Position numbers and translations under genes: made by a program
The notes under the pieces: generated by a model
Seen by the model: only the letters and a program-made list of their open reading frames with translations
What the model was told of the DNA's origin: nothing
The model's database searches: none
Part shown: in pieces, positions 45,210-57,627 of the stretch
Layout: the number at the start of each line of letters is the position of its first letter
Numbering within the stretch: position 1 is the first letter of the stretch
Assembly (NCBI GenBank): GCA_029465975.1
Contig: CM055744.1
Span: 2,865,552 to 2,929,551 of the forward strand
Direction of reading: 5' to 3'
Length of the DNA: 64,000 bases
From: Dallia pectoralis
Taxonomy: Eukaryota; Chordata; Actinopteri; Esociformes; Umbridae

Positions 45210-45815
45210 TTATTTCATTTCAAACTTCATATTTCGATCATATGTTTTGCCAATTGATATTAGGTATATCCGCAAAGCAAGATGTTTACACAGACAACAT
45301 GCTGAAAAGGCACACGATAAAAAGCCTCAGGTAGGAGTGAAATAAACTCACTCCATGCTCCGACAAGTCCATATATGGAGGTGGTTTCCTGTCTGACTAT
45401 GATTCATCGATGGCCAGTTACCAACTGAGCACCTGAGGCGTATTAAACAAACATGAAATGTGTTGTCACGTGTGTCACACTGATAAAATGGGCAGGCTAA
45501 CAGACCTTTTCTTTAATGGACTGTTGATCTCTTCGCAAATCCACCGCTGTCTTCATAGGGATGTGTTCTACATTACTGTCGTCAATGATGACACATTTTG
45601 TCATTTATCGAGCCGGGCTGCTGAAACTCAGCCTTTACACCGACTAGCAAGTTGATACTTTGAAATTACTTTTCTAACACATTTGAACTTGCCTCTTGAT
45701 TGTGATTATCTTGGATAATGATGTTGCCGCTTTTGCAACGAAGTAGTAATTTCATTGACCAAACTACCCAAGGATGTGGTTTTAATCAAACAACGTCTGC
45801 ATCGACTGCCTGTCA
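45210..45815. other. no gene recognised
   Basis: No coding homology. The sequence becomes repetitive at 45816. Confidence 0.45.
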
Positions 45816-46216
45816 GGAATCTAGCTGCCTGTCTAGCTGCCTGTCTAGCTGCCTGTCTAGCTGCCTGTCTAGCTGCCAGTCTAGCTGTCTGTCTAGCTGC
45901 CTGTCTAGGTGCTTGTCTAGCTGCCTGTCTAGCTGCCTGTCTAGCTGCCTGTCTAGCTGCCTGTCTAGCTGCCTGTCTAGCTGCCAGTCTAGCTGCCTGT
46001 CTAGCTGCCTGTCTAGCTGCCTGTCTAGCTGCCTGTCTAGCTGCCTGTCTAGCTGTCTGTCTAGCTGCCTGTCTAGGTGCTTGTCTAGGTGCTTGTCTAG
46101 CTGCCTGTCTAGCTGCCTGTCTAGCTGCCTGTCTAGCTGCCTGTCTAGCTGCCTGTCTAGCTGCCTGTCTAGCTGCATGTCTAGCTGCCTGTCTAGCTGC
46201 CTGTCTAGCTGCTTGT
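45816..46216. repeat. 12-bp minisatellite, ~33 copies
   Basis: CTGTCTAGCTGC units with a few AGTCTAGCTGT, TTGTCTAGGTG and ATGTCTAGCTG variants. The 12-bp period keeps several frames open on both strands. Confidence 0.95.
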
Positions 46217-46560
46217 CTGGTTTCACCTATGTGTGCCTCATTTATTAACAATCTGCCTTGGTTATAAGGAATACATACAGTGAGAGACCATTGCCTTACA
46301 TCGGTTTCTTATCCACTGTTTACTTCTGTTGCTTGCTTGAGTTCAACCCTTCTCAGACATAGTTGTGTTTCTTCTAGCCTGCACTGTCTGTTAAGCGTCT
46401 GTCTAGAGCAGAAGACAGTAGTGTTGACATCAGTCCTGGGACGCTCATGTGCCCCCTCCACATCTGCCCGCTCAGAACACCTGATGCCTGCATACCGAAA
46501 GGCTTCTGGGACACAGAGAGAAACTTCCAGTACATTGCATCAAATAACTCCAGTGACCGA

Positions 46561-46722
46561 GCTCTCTCTCTCTCTCCCTCTCTCTCTCTCTCTCTCCCTC
46601 TCTCTCTCTGTGTCACGCACTCTCACTCACTCTTTCTCTCTTTTTCTCTCTCTCTCTCTACCTCTCTGTCTCTCTCTCTGTGTCACTCTCACTCACTTTT
46701 TCTGTCTCTCTCTCTAATGTTC
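46561..46722. repeat. (CT)n-rich microsatellite
   Basis: CTCTCTCC/CTCTGTGTCAC mixtures; a block with TCACTCTCACTCAC occurs twice. Confidence 0.9.
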
Positions 46723-47310
46723 TCTCAGCATGCCTGCCTGTAAGCTTCAGTGTACTTTCTGACAAAAGGGTGGCAAATCTCTGCCTGTCTGACTCAATGG
46801 TCCTGCAGATGGTCATTTGAGTTGGTCGTAATATGTGTGTTTGTCAGAGGCTGGAAGATGGAACCTCATAGCAGACCAGGCTGCTTTTCACCAATTTGGT
46901 ATTCAAATGAGGATGCATCGACCGGGTGTCTGTTTGGACTTTGCCTGGAAACAGCCAGCTCCTGTATCCCGTGTTAACCCAATGGGCTGATCCCATTCAT
47001 TAACACGTTGCACCGTGCTGAATTCATCTGCGGCCTGCATTTTATTAAAGACACAGTTAAACAAGGCACCGTAGATCATGTCAGATAATACATTATTGGC
47101 CTTACTCTATCAGGGCTTTTTGGCTGCTGGCAGGACCAAACCATTTCATAGTATGTTGAGAACAGACAGTTGGCTTTAATCAGAGTCACCAGTGTTCTGT
47201 CCTTGCTGCTGGCCCTGTGGAATTTTCCCAAGCTCTATGTTGTTGTTCTAGCTGGCCAAATCTGGCCATGTTTTATGAAGCTGTGACGAGTCAGTGGGAG
47301 TCACATGGAA
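46723..47310. other. no gene recognised
   Basis: Unique sequence; a 75-codon frame at 46750-46977 is unrecognised. Confidence 0.4.
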
Positions 47311-47317
47311 GAGCCGT

Positions 47318-48955
47318 GAGCTTGTTCTACTAGGAACAGTATTATACTAGAACACTGTTCTACTAGGAACAGCATTATACTAGAACACTGTTCTACTAGG
47401 AACAGCATTATACTACAACACTGTTCTACTAGGAACAATATTATACTAGGAAACTGTTCTACTAGGAACACTATTATACTAGAACACTGTTCTACTAGGA
47501 ACACTATTATGCTAGAACACTGTTCTACTAGGAACAGTATTATACTAGGAAACTGTTCTACTAGGAACACTATTATACTAGGACACTGTTCTACTGGGAA
47601 CAATATTATAATAGAACACTGTTCCACTAGGAACAATATTATTATAGAACACTGTTCTACTAGGAACAATATTAACTAGGACACTGTTCTACTAGGAACA
47701 CTATTATACTAGAACACTGTTCTACTAGGAACACTATTATACTAGAACACTGTTCTACTAGGAACACTATTATACTAGAACACTGTTCTACTAGGAACAG
47801 TATTATACTAGAACACTGTTCTACTAGGAACACTATTATACTAGAACACTGTTCTACTAGGAACACTATTATACTAGAACACTGTTCTACTAGGAACAAT
47901 ATTATACTAGAACACTGTTCTACTAGGAACACTGTCCTACTAGAAACACTATTATACTAGAACACTGTTCTACTAGGAACACTATCATACTAGAACACTG
48001 TTCTACTAGGAACACTGTTCTACTAGGAACACTGTTATACTAGAACACTGTTCTACTAGGAACACTATTTTACTAGAACACTGTTCTACTAGGAACACTA
48101 TCATACTAGAACACTGTTCTACTAGGAACACTATTATACTAGAACACTGTTCTACTAGGAACACTATTATACTAGAACACTGTTCTACTAGGAACACTAT
48201 TATACTAGAACACTGTTCTACTAGGAACACTATTAAACTAGAACACTGTTCTACTAGGAACACTATTATACTAGAACACTGTTCTACTAGGAACACTATT
48301 ATACTAGAACACTGTTCTACTAGGAACACTGTTCTAGGAACACTGTTATACTAGAACACTGTTCTACTAGGAACACTATTATACTAGAACACTGTTCTAC
48401 TAGGAACACTATCATACTAGAACACTGTTCTACTAGGAACACTATTATACTAGAACACTGTTCTACTAGGAACACTATTATACTAGAATACTGTTCTACT
48501 AGGAACACTATTATACTAGACCACTGTTCTACTAGGAACAATATTATACTAGAACACTGTTATACTAGAACACTGTTCTACTAGAAACACTATTATACTA
48601 GAACACTGTTCCACTAGGAACAATATTATTATAGAACACTGTTCTACTAGGAACAATATTAACTAGGACACTGTTCTACTAGAAACACTATTTTACTAGA
48701 ACACTGTTCTACTAGGAACACTATTATACTAGAACACTGTTCTACTAGGAACACTATTATACTAGAACACTGTTCTACTAGGAACACTATTATACTAGAA
48801 CACTGTTCTACTAGGAACACTACTACACTAAGACACTGATCTACTAGGAACACTATTATATTAGAACACTGTTCTACTAGGATCACTATTACACTAAGAC
48901 ACTGTTCTACTAGGAACACTATTATACTAGGACACTGTTCTACTAGGAACACTGT
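47318..48955. repeat. 33-bp minisatellite, ~50 copies
   Basis: The unit contains TGTTCTACTAGGAACACTAT and TATACTAGAACAC. Internal complementarity is high (AGAACA-C-TGTTCT across unit borders). The FLVEQCSSIIV-type frames on the minus strand are products of the repeat. Confidence 0.95.
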
Positions 48956-49790
48956 TGTGAATTTAATTGTCTCACTAAAGGCTTACTAAAGACTAATAGA
49001 ACCAACACAGAGTAATGTATGCATAGAGAGTTCCCTCACAACAATAGACAGACTCAGGCTGATTTTGACACAATCTTAGTCCAGTTGTTTATTTGTCTGT
49101 TACTCTTACACTGCATTCATTGAGCTGATTATCTTATTCAGTTTGCTGGGTCCAATGAGCAATTGTCTGGCCCTAGAAAATACGAGTCAATGATAGTCAA
49201 CAAGGTTGTCTTCTGAGTGGTCTGGGTGGAAAGGGTTTTGTAGTCAAACCTGCTACGGCCCGCTGGGCAACAATAAGGGTCCCTTGTCTCAATTCTCTTC
49301 GGCATCATGTCTCTCTCTCTTTTCTTTCTCTCATCGCTCAATGTTGTCCCTTTACCTCCCACTGCTGTCGCCATATCTGTGTGCTCAGGAGTGTTATATT
49401 TAGCATCCGTTATTAACCACCGTTCCTGGGCCTTACCGGCGGCTTTCAGATCAGTCTGTTCTGCTGAGATAGGGCTTCTACTACTGTAAGTCACGGGGAG
49501 CTGCTTTTTCATTTCCTTGAGATGGTTTGGTTCCCTTCTTTAATAGCTTGCTCGGTGTGATGGGAAGTGTGGCCTTGTCCTTCTGAAGGGGAGCCAGAGC
49601 CGGGCCCAGGCAAGGAGCCTGTGCTGTCCTGCCGTAGCTGCAGTGGCTCCCCGCGTTCCCGCCTGTTGCAGTGAGTCAGCAGGTTTCCAGGCTGGCCGCT
49701 TCCCCCACCCTCTGTCTTTCCCACTTACCTTTCCTTTCTCTTTCCCTCCTTCTGTTTTTTCTGATCACACCCTCTCTCAGACCTGGGGGG
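48956..49790 (-). other. unclassified minus-strand ORF pair
   Basis: Two minus-strand frames, 49724-49509 (71 codons, G/S/P/Q-rich) and 49512-49138 (124 codons, Lys/Arg-rich middle), overlap by ATGA. AAATAAACAACTGG on the minus strand near 49085-49098 could be a polyadenylation signal. The plus-strand TGTTGTGAATTTAATTGTC at 48951 could be an LTR edge. I recognise no domain. It may be the remains of an LTR retroelement or chance frames. Confidence 0.25.
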
Positions 49791-50261
49791 ACGGTAATAA
49801 GGGATGTAATTTGTTGTTAATCTCACCCCAGTTTGGACTGTTGGGGTTTGGACTGTTGGGGTTTGGACTAGGGATGCACGATATTCGTTTTTGGCCGATA
49901 TCCGATATGCCGATAATTTTAATCTCGTTTTGGCCGATACCGATATACTTGTAGAAGAATGAATTGCATTTTATTTTTAAGTTCAAACTTCAAACGTCAG
50001 TCCTTACGAGTAAAATAAATAAAAATACATTTTCAAATAATTTACGTAATTCACGTAGCGCGACATGCTCTCTTTCTATTTTCCATTTACTAAACATATT
50101 GTCAAATGCGAATGCAATTGCAACTGCTGTGTGAGAACCGGAGCACTTAGCTGAGTGTAGACTATCCACTGGGTAGTGGGGCTCAACATGCTAACAGGAC
50201 TGGTAAAGCTAATGTGACTGTCGACACTCTGGAGTTCAGGTAATACGACAACAGTAGTGAC

Positions 50262-50340
50262 GGCTAATAGCATTACGCGGCTAATAGCATAACGCGGCTA
50301 ATAGCATAACACGGCTAATAGCATAACACGGCTATAGCTA
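50262..50340. repeat. 17-bp tandem repeat, ~5 copies
   Basis: CGGCTAATAGCATAACG units inside the hAT element, degenerating to CGGCTATAGC. Confidence 0.85.
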
Positions 50341-50486
50341 CATCATTAGCCTGCTGAAGCCGACATCTTCCACCATGCTGAACGGCTGGTTAACATGAAC
50401 AATGATTTTGTCGTTAAACTATTACCTTTGGATGTTCGCTGCTGTATTTTCTAGCTTTGTCACTGAAGTAGAGGCAGCTGATGGGT

Positions 50487-50690
50487 TTATGCCGGTGTTT
50501 TTTCCTTCTTACTTTTCATAAAGTCTTGGTGCTGCTCAGGATAACGGCTCTTAAGATGCGTAATCACATTTGTAGTGTTGAACGAGTGTTGTTTTACGCC
50601 TCCTATCATCACTTGTGCTTTACAACTACTGCAAATAGCAAGTTTGTTATCTGTTTTACAGATCTCTATATACCTCCACACAGCTGACAC
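50487..50690 (-). pseudogene. BED zinc-finger exon remnant
   Basis: The frame starts MSAVWRYIEI and continues CSSCKAQVM...NTTNVITHLKSRYPEQH, the aromatic, C-x2-C and H-containing pattern of BED fingers. The DDE core is absent. The minus-strand stop follows KEKTPA. Confidence 0.75.
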
Positions 50691-51030
50691 GTAGGAAGTT
50701 TTAGTTGCTGGCTGCTACGTTCACGGTCGTCACGCGCGCATAGTAAACACGCCACACTATCGGCAATGCTCATCGGAAGAAATATTAATATCTGTCGATA
50801 TGGATCATTTTAAGCTTTTATCGGCCGATACCGATGTCGTGCCGATAACATTGTTCATCCCTAGTTTGGACTGTTGGGGTTTGGACTGTTGGGGTTTGGA
50901 CCGCTGTGGTTTTGCTAATGGGGTTTGGACATTTGGGGTTTGAACCGTTGGGGTTTGAACCGTTGGGGTTTGGACCATCGTGGTTTGGGCCATTGGGGTT
51001 TGGAACGTTGGGGTTTGGACATTTGGGGTT

Positions 51031-52485
51031 TGTTCTTGGCTCTGTGTTACTGTGGATACAGTTAATTGCTCTACGGAGGAGTTGCGGATTGCTCAGTGAA
51101 GCCAACACTGTAGAAAGTGTTTTCGTGTTGTCTGATGTTCATTTACAGACCTGCAACACTTCAGCCAACCCGTGACCCTGGCGCCACTTCAACTCTCCAG
51201 CTTGTAAAGGCATCAGCGATTGAATTAGCCAGTCAGGAAATGTAAGGAGAAATGCCAGTGTTAACTGGTGCTCGGGCTAACTTGGGACATTTGTTTTCAT
51301 TTTAGTTGATGGGGTTCCCAGAAGCTCGAGCCTCTATAGCGATTCACGTACTGCGGCAAGTTGCTTCTCTGTCCCAGTATCAGGGGCAGACTGGTCGTGT
51401 AGGGTGTTATCACATCGATTGGCCCGCGATAAGCACAGCTGCATTTCCCCTCGGTTTCAGCGGCTAGTTACCTGGTCAGTGGCCTACCCAGGCAGCTCTG
51501 AGAGGAGTCTGGAGTTGTTAAGAGTCTGCTGAACCCCCCCTGTGTTGCTGTCTCACCGAACAGCACTTTGTGTACATGTGTCTTTACAGATTTACAGCCA
51601 ATCGTCTTGATTGCTTCCATGCTAGCCCAGATCGCTACTGCACTGTAGTGAATGACGCCTGCTCTAGGGTAGTTTCTGTGGCGTGTGAGAGAGGTGAGGT
51701 GTGTGCACCCTGTGATTATACCAAACTGCTCTCTTACCCTAGAGGCTTAACACAAGGACACTCCCAGCTCCTCTGTCTTGATTCTGTCCTGAGCTGAGAA
51801 ACACTGAGTAACTCTGGCGCGGCCTTTCTGCCTGCAGTCACGGTCACACTGCCAACCTTGGTCCGGAGAATGCACAAGCGGGTGAGCCATAATGTTGACT
51901 CAAAAAGATATATCCGATTGTGAAAACTGACATTAAGAACCTTTTTAAACACACCTACTTGATATCATTCTATTCAGGACTAGCTCCCACGACTAGTTAA
52001 AAAGACGTCTTTCTGGTTGAAATGACGTCATTCCGGTTAATATCGAGTGGAAAAGATGTCATTCAAATTGCTTTCAGGCGTTTTTCATAGACAGGAAGAT
52101 TTTCCTGGGGCTATTAAAGAGCTGAGGTTAAGGGATTTAGTCTGGAGGAGGTCAATACTGACCCTTTGGGGACGCCAGCCCATAACCATCATGTGACCTA
52201 TACTTAGAGCTGTTCTGATCATGTGGGATACACCAAAGCTCTGTGCTAATAGCAAACTGTAGCAGTCATATGGTCTTAGTGAATGGGGCGAGCTTAATGC
52301 AGGCAGTAGACTCAAAGTTAGAAAGAGACAATACATTGGTCATTTGCTAAACAATAGATAAATGAAGAAATCTACTCAGAAATCCAAATAAACTCAAAGT
52401 TGTCTGAAATTACTTTATTACATCAATTGATTTAATATCATTTTTACAACTAATTGTTTTACGATCCTGGTGTTAATCCGGTGAT
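51031..52485. other. no gene recognised
   Basis: Frames at 51570-51797, 51734-51952 and 52085-52336 are short and unrecognised. A GACGTC-containing mini-repeat lies at 52000-52070. Confidence 0.4.
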
Positions 52486-52489
52486 GGTG

Positions 52490-52997
52490 ATCCGGTTGAT
52501 GGTTGGGGTTAGGGCAGTTGCCTGTGTTGGGTTAGGGCAGTTGCCTGTGTTGGGTTAGGGCAGTTGCCTTTGTTGGGTTAGGGTTAGGGCAGTTGCCTTT
52601 GTTGGGTTAGGGTTAGGGCAGTTGCATGTGTTGGGTTGGGGCAGTTGCTTGTGTGGGGTTAGGGCAGTTGCCTGTGTTGGGTTAGGCCAGTTGCCTTTGT
52701 TGGGTTAGGGTTAGGGCAGTTGCCTTTGTTGGGTTAGGGTTAGGGCAGTTGCATGTGTTGGGTTAGGGCAGTTGCCTATGTTGGGTTAGGGTTAGGGCAG
52801 TTGCATGTGTTGGGTTAGGGTTAGGGCAGTTGCCTGTGTTGGGTTAGGGTTAGGGCAGTTGCCTGTGTTGGGTTAGGGTTAGGACAGTTGCCTGTGTTGG
52901 GTTAGGGTTAGGGCAGTTGCCTGTGTTGGGTTAGGGTTAGGGCAGTTGCCTGTGTTGGGTTAGGGTTAGGGCAGTTGCCTGTGTTGGGTTAGGGTTT
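52490..52997. repeat. ~30-36-bp minisatellite containing TTAGGG
   Basis: Units of GGTTAGGGCAGTTGCCTGTG followed by TTGG. Many units carry two consecutive TTAGGG hexamers, the vertebrate telomere repeat. Confidence 0.93.
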
Positions 52998-53500
52998 TCT
53001 GTGTTGTTGTGCTCACTGAGGCACCAGTGTTGCAATCAGCAGCTGGAGAAATCCAAAGCTCCAAGTTCCAAAGCACTAACACTTGCATGCTGGACTAAAA
53101 TGAGCCGGTCTGTGTTCAATAGAGCCCACACAGTGTTGTGTCAACACCACACACAAATGACCATCTCAACTTTGCTATCTGTAATACAGTAACTACTAAT
53201 TGATAGTGGACGAGTCTGTTGTTAAAGTTACTTCGATACAATATTTTGTATTATCTGAAGAACAATGTTGATCCATTAGCACTTATGTGTCTGCCCACTA
53301 ATACATTCTTAGTGAACGTTGACACTAGCATGTATCTATTGCCAACTTCTGCTCAATGCACCAGTAAATATGGCTGGTGTTGTTTTTCAGAGAAAGTACA
53401 ACAAAATATTAGGCACGTGTTGGTCTTAGGACAATGATCAGTTCCTTGAAGTCAGGCTTGGTCACTAGTTGAATGCATTGACTGGGGACTTATGTTCTAG
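52998..53500. other. no gene recognised
   Basis: Unique sequence between two arrays; a 63-codon and a 72-codon plus-strand frame lack recognisable features. Confidence 0.45.
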
Positions 53501-53502
53501 AT

Positions 53503-55232
53503 GCCAGTAACACTGATCTCCAGTAACACTGATCTCCAGTCCCACTGATCTCCAGTAACACTGATCTCCAGTAACACTGATCTCCAGTAACACTGATCTC
53601 TAGTCACACTGATCTTCAGTCACACTGATCTCTAGTCACACTGATCTTCAGTCACACTGATCTCCAGTAACACTGATCTCTAGTCACACTCATCTTCAGT
53701 CACACGGATCTTCAGTCACACTGATCTCCAGTCACACTGATCTCCAGTCACACTGATCTTCAGTCACACTGATCTCCAGTCACACTGATCTCCAGTCACA
53801 CTGATCTCTAGTCACACTGATCTCTAGTCACACTGATCTCCAGTCACACTGATCTCCAGTAAAACTGATCTCCAGTAACACTGATCTCTAGTCACACTGA
53901 TCTCCAGTCACACTGATCACCAGTCACACTGATCTCCAGTCACACTGATCTCCAGTAACACTGATCTCCAGTAACACTGATCTCCAGTAACACTGATCTT
54001 CAGTCACACTGATCTCCAGTCACACTGATCTCCAGTAACACTGATCTCCAGTAACACTGATCTCTAGTCACACTGATCTCCAGTCCCACTGATCTCCAGT
54101 AACACTGATCTCCAGTAACACTGATCTCCAGTAACACTGATCTCTAGTCACACTGATCTTCAGTCACACTGATCTTCAGTCACACTGATCTCCAGTCACA
54201 CTGATCTCCAGTCACACTGATCTCCAGTAACACTGATCTCCAGTAACACTGATCTCTAGTCACACTGATCTTCAGTCACACTGATCTCTAGTCACACTGA
54301 TCTTCAGTCACACTGATCTCCAGTAACACTGATCTCTAGTCACACTGATCTTCAGTCACACGGATCTTCAGTCACACTGATCTCCAGTCACACTGATCTC
54401 CAGTCACACTGATCTTCAGTCACACTGATCTCCAGTCACACTGATCTCCAGTCACACTGATCTCTAGTCACACTGATCTCTAGTCACACTGATCTCCAGT
54501 CACACTGATCTCCAGTAACACTGATCTCCAGTAACACTGATCTCTAGTCACACTGATCTCCAGTCACACTGATCACCAGTCACACTGATCTCCAGTCACA
54601 CTGATCTCCAGTAACACTGATCTCCAGTAACACTGATCTCCAGTAACACTGATCTTCAGTCACACTGATCTCCAGTCACACTGATCTCCAGTAACACTGA
54701 TCTCCAGTAACACTGATCTCTAGTCACACTGATCTCCAGTCACACTGATCTCCAGTAACACTGATCTCCAGTAACACTGATCTCCAGTCACACTGATCTC
54801 CAGTCACACTGATCTTCAGTCACACAGTAACACTGATCTCACACATCTCCAGTAACACTGATCTCCAGTAACACTGATCTTCAGTCACACTGATCTCCAG
54901 TAACACTGATCTCCAGTAACACTGATCTCCAGTCACACTGATCTCCAGTCACACTGATCTCCAGTAACACTGATCTCCAGTCACACTGATCTCCAGTAAC
55001 ACTGATCTCTAGTCACACTGATCTCCAGTCACACTGATCTCCAGTCACACTGATCTCCAGTCACACTGATCTCCAGTAACACTGATCTCCAGTAACACTG
55101 ATCTCTAGTCACACTGATCTCTAGTCACACTGATCTTCAGTCACACTGATCTCCAGTCACACTGATCTCTAGTCACACTGATCTCTAGTCACACTGATCT
55201 CCAGTCACACTGATCACCAGTCACACTGATCT
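53503..55232. repeat. 16-bp satellite-like array, ~108 copies, with higher-order repeat
   Basis: The monomer is CACTGATCTCCAGTAA, with CTAGTC, TTCAGTC and CCAGTC variants. Rare variants recur at a fixed offset: CACACGG at 53701 and 54357, and GATCAC at 53915 and 54571, both 656 bp apart (41 monomers). A third GATCAC at 55212 is 641 bp on. Confidence 0.95.
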
Positions 55233-55394
55233 TCCCGTTCTGACTCTTTATCTGGTCCCTGACACCAATAACACACAGGGTCCCTTTAGCTTCTTTTCAG
55301 CCGTGCTCTGATCCTAATAAGGAGATGAATGGCTCTATACAAACAGGAGAGCTGAACTGGGATTGGACTCATGCCCACTGGTATCCTCTCACTC

Positions 55395-55630
55395 TAAAAC
55401 CCTGTCTCTCTTCCCCAGAGCCTCTAATCTCAGACTCTCCCGACCTCTCTAACCCCCCCCAGAGCCTCTAATCTCAGACTCTCCCGACCTCTCTCTAAAC
55501 CACCCAAGCCTCTAATCTCAGACTCTCCCGACCTCTTTCTAACCACCAGAGCCTCTCCTCTCAGACTCTCCCGACCTCTCTGTCCCCTCCAGAGCCTCTT
55601 CTCTCAGACTCTGTCTCTTCCCGACTCAAT
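55395..55630. repeat. ~35-45-bp tandem repeat, 5 copies
   Basis: Units CAGAGCCTCTAATCTCAGAC then TCTCCCGACCTCTCT. Confidence 0.88.
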
Positions 55631-55644
55631 TGCTCTCTGGGCAG

Positions 55645-56552
55645 TAGGGATGTGGATCGAGACCCGGTTCAATTAAGGAACCGGTTCCATATTTCTCAAA
55701 ACCCGAAAATCAATAAGGTCCGAGCTTATTGATATTTCTATTTAATACCACTGGGTCGTGTAATGTAACGTTATGTCTCTAGAGACAACAGAAATTGAAA
55801 TCAAATCACTAGTGCACAAACACAAATTGATTGTCTAATAGAGATATTGAATTCAAATGAATTGCCATCCAACCACCTTAAAAATAAACGATGAATTGAA
55901 TTCCCTCACGCCCTCTTTGGTTTCGTTTTTTCCCGGTTGCCTGGTTTTAGGCGGCCAAGCACTAGGCTACATTTGACTAAATACAGAAATAAGGACTATC
56001 CAATATTCCAATATTCAATGTTGACGAATCAGGTGCAAAGAGGAGGTGACAAATAAAGAATAACAGTAAACGGATTACAACCCGTAAAATGGTTATCCAC
56101 TATTATGTTAAATGTTAAATAACGGTTGCACACTGACCCAGGACAACCATCCTCCTCCACCCAAGGTTAGCATTGTGAGCACAACCTAAGTCTCTATAGT
56201 TGACAATGGTAAGCCAATTCAGGTCTTCCACAGTGCAGCCTGCTGTTAACACTGTTAAGAAGAGCTGTCTGTTAATTTGTTGTTCTGTAAAGCATAATAT
56301 TTATTATTATTTATATATATTATTTATTTCCTTTGTTGATGGAAAATTGTGGACATTGTCTTGGATATTTTGCTGCTGATATATCATTTTACTGTTGTCA
56401 TAGCACATAGCACACGCTTAAGAATTCGTTGGCGTCTCGTGTTTTCACCAACTAATAGGAAAGTATCGATAGTGATATCGACGAAGACTCTGGTAATTAA
56501 GCAGTCTCGATAATGGTATGATATCAATAAAAATGAACGATTCCCATCTCTA
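55645..56552. mobile_element. non-autonomous hAT element
   Basis: The left end TAGGGATGTGGATCGAGA and the inverted right end TAGAGATGGGAATCGTTC are flanked by CTGGGCAG (55637-55644) and CTGGGCGG (56553-56560), a 7/8 match. The interior (908 bp) has no transposase. Confidence 0.8.
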
Positions 56553-56560
56553 CTGGGCGG

Positions 56561-57625
56561 ACTGACCACGTCCCATGTGGCTAGACTCGGTACATACTGG
56601 GCCATTAATATTGTCGGACAAGGACAGAGAGAGAGTTCGCCTCCCTTATTTCCCCCTCGACCCAGACCCAAGCATGCTAAATGAGCACCAGCTGAAATCG
56701 TTTTTTGCCAAAACGCCTTTTTAGTGGCTGACAGCGGATGACAAGCTGCATGTGAGAAGACATTGTTTTTATGTTTTTTAAGAAAACTGGAAAGAGTTCA
56801 CTGTGAGAGTTTTTCTACTTGGCAACTGAGCATGTGCCAATCTCAGATAGGATGTCCTTAGGCAACTAGCTCTCAATTAATACAGCTCTGCTACCATGAC
56901 AACTTGCTCGTACAAAACAGTGCTGTTCTCTTTGTTCTGGTATGCTCTTTAAATGAGTAAAAACAAGGCTCTTTTGTCGTCTTTGTTGACTTCTTAATTT
57001 CTTAAATGTGTCAAATAAAGGAGGGGGGTGAAAGAACAGGTTTGTCTGATGCATACCATTATGGAGAAGGAGGTGTTGAATATGAGTACAATAGTAGCAT
57101 AACTGTGACTGTACAATAGTTCACACACATCCGGTTTATCTACTGTAAGGTCCATACAATTTTCCCTGTGCTAAAATTTCCACTTAGTATTCTACAAAGA
57201 AAGCTTGATTTATTCACCGTTTTCGAAAGCTGGCCAGCTTCGGGAAGCTTTAAATTTGAGCTCTGGGTTCGTTTATTTACTAGGACAGTTATAAATTCCA
57301 TGTCCTCGTGCCACTCATTCTGTCTGTCACTCCCCACATGGCTACGCAAACGTCATAATCATAGACACCTCAAACCATTTGCACATTATGGTGTGAGAGG
57401 CAGCGCTGACATGTGTTGATGGCCAGTGGTTTATGCTGTTTTTATACGTGTTTTACCTGTTCCTCAGTTGAAGGAGACGATGATGCAGTATTTGCTATAA
57501 CGTGCGGCTTTATCATCCAAAACATAATATTTTTAAAAAGCATATTGGAAAGTTGGAAAGACATTGGCTGTTGGGGTCGTTTTGATTCACCCCATTGGAA
57601 CTGAGTGTTGAGCTGTGATGAGCTG
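56561..57625. other. no gene recognised
   Basis: Several 60-95-codon frames on both strands without recognisable domains. Confidence 0.45.
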
Positions 57626-57627
57626 CC

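Larger units (their letters stand above)
49869..50863. mobile_element. non-autonomous hAT element
   Basis: The termini TAGGGATGCACGATATTC and, inverted, TAGGGATGAACAATGTTA are flanked by identical 8-mers GTTTGGAC (49861-49868, 50864-50871). Both ends carry GGCCGATA-rich subterminal motifs. The 995-bp length, the hAT-style TIR and the 8-bp duplication fit. A single BED-finger exon remnant on the minus strand shows descent from a larger element. Confidence 0.9.
49795..51030. repeat. GTTTGGACTGTTGGG minisatellite (15-16 bp), split by a hAT element
   Basis: Units at 49830-49868 continue at 50864-51030 with variants (GTTTGAACCGTTGGG, GTTTGGACATTTGGG). The 995-bp insertion 49869-50863 interrupts them. 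Confidence 0.88.

Noticed and set aside
45816..46216. LAAC/CLSS/RQAA/DRQL repeat proteins on both strands
   Set aside because: Products of a 12-bp microsatellite-like array with no supporting signals.
47318..48955. Long minus-strand frames reading FLVEQCSSIIV repeatedly
   Set aside because: They follow directly from a 33-bp period (a multiple of three) and show no start or end context.
47318..48955. Glucocorticoid response elements (AGAACA ... TGTTCT)
   Set aside because: The half-sites are one base apart, not the three bases the receptor dimer needs.
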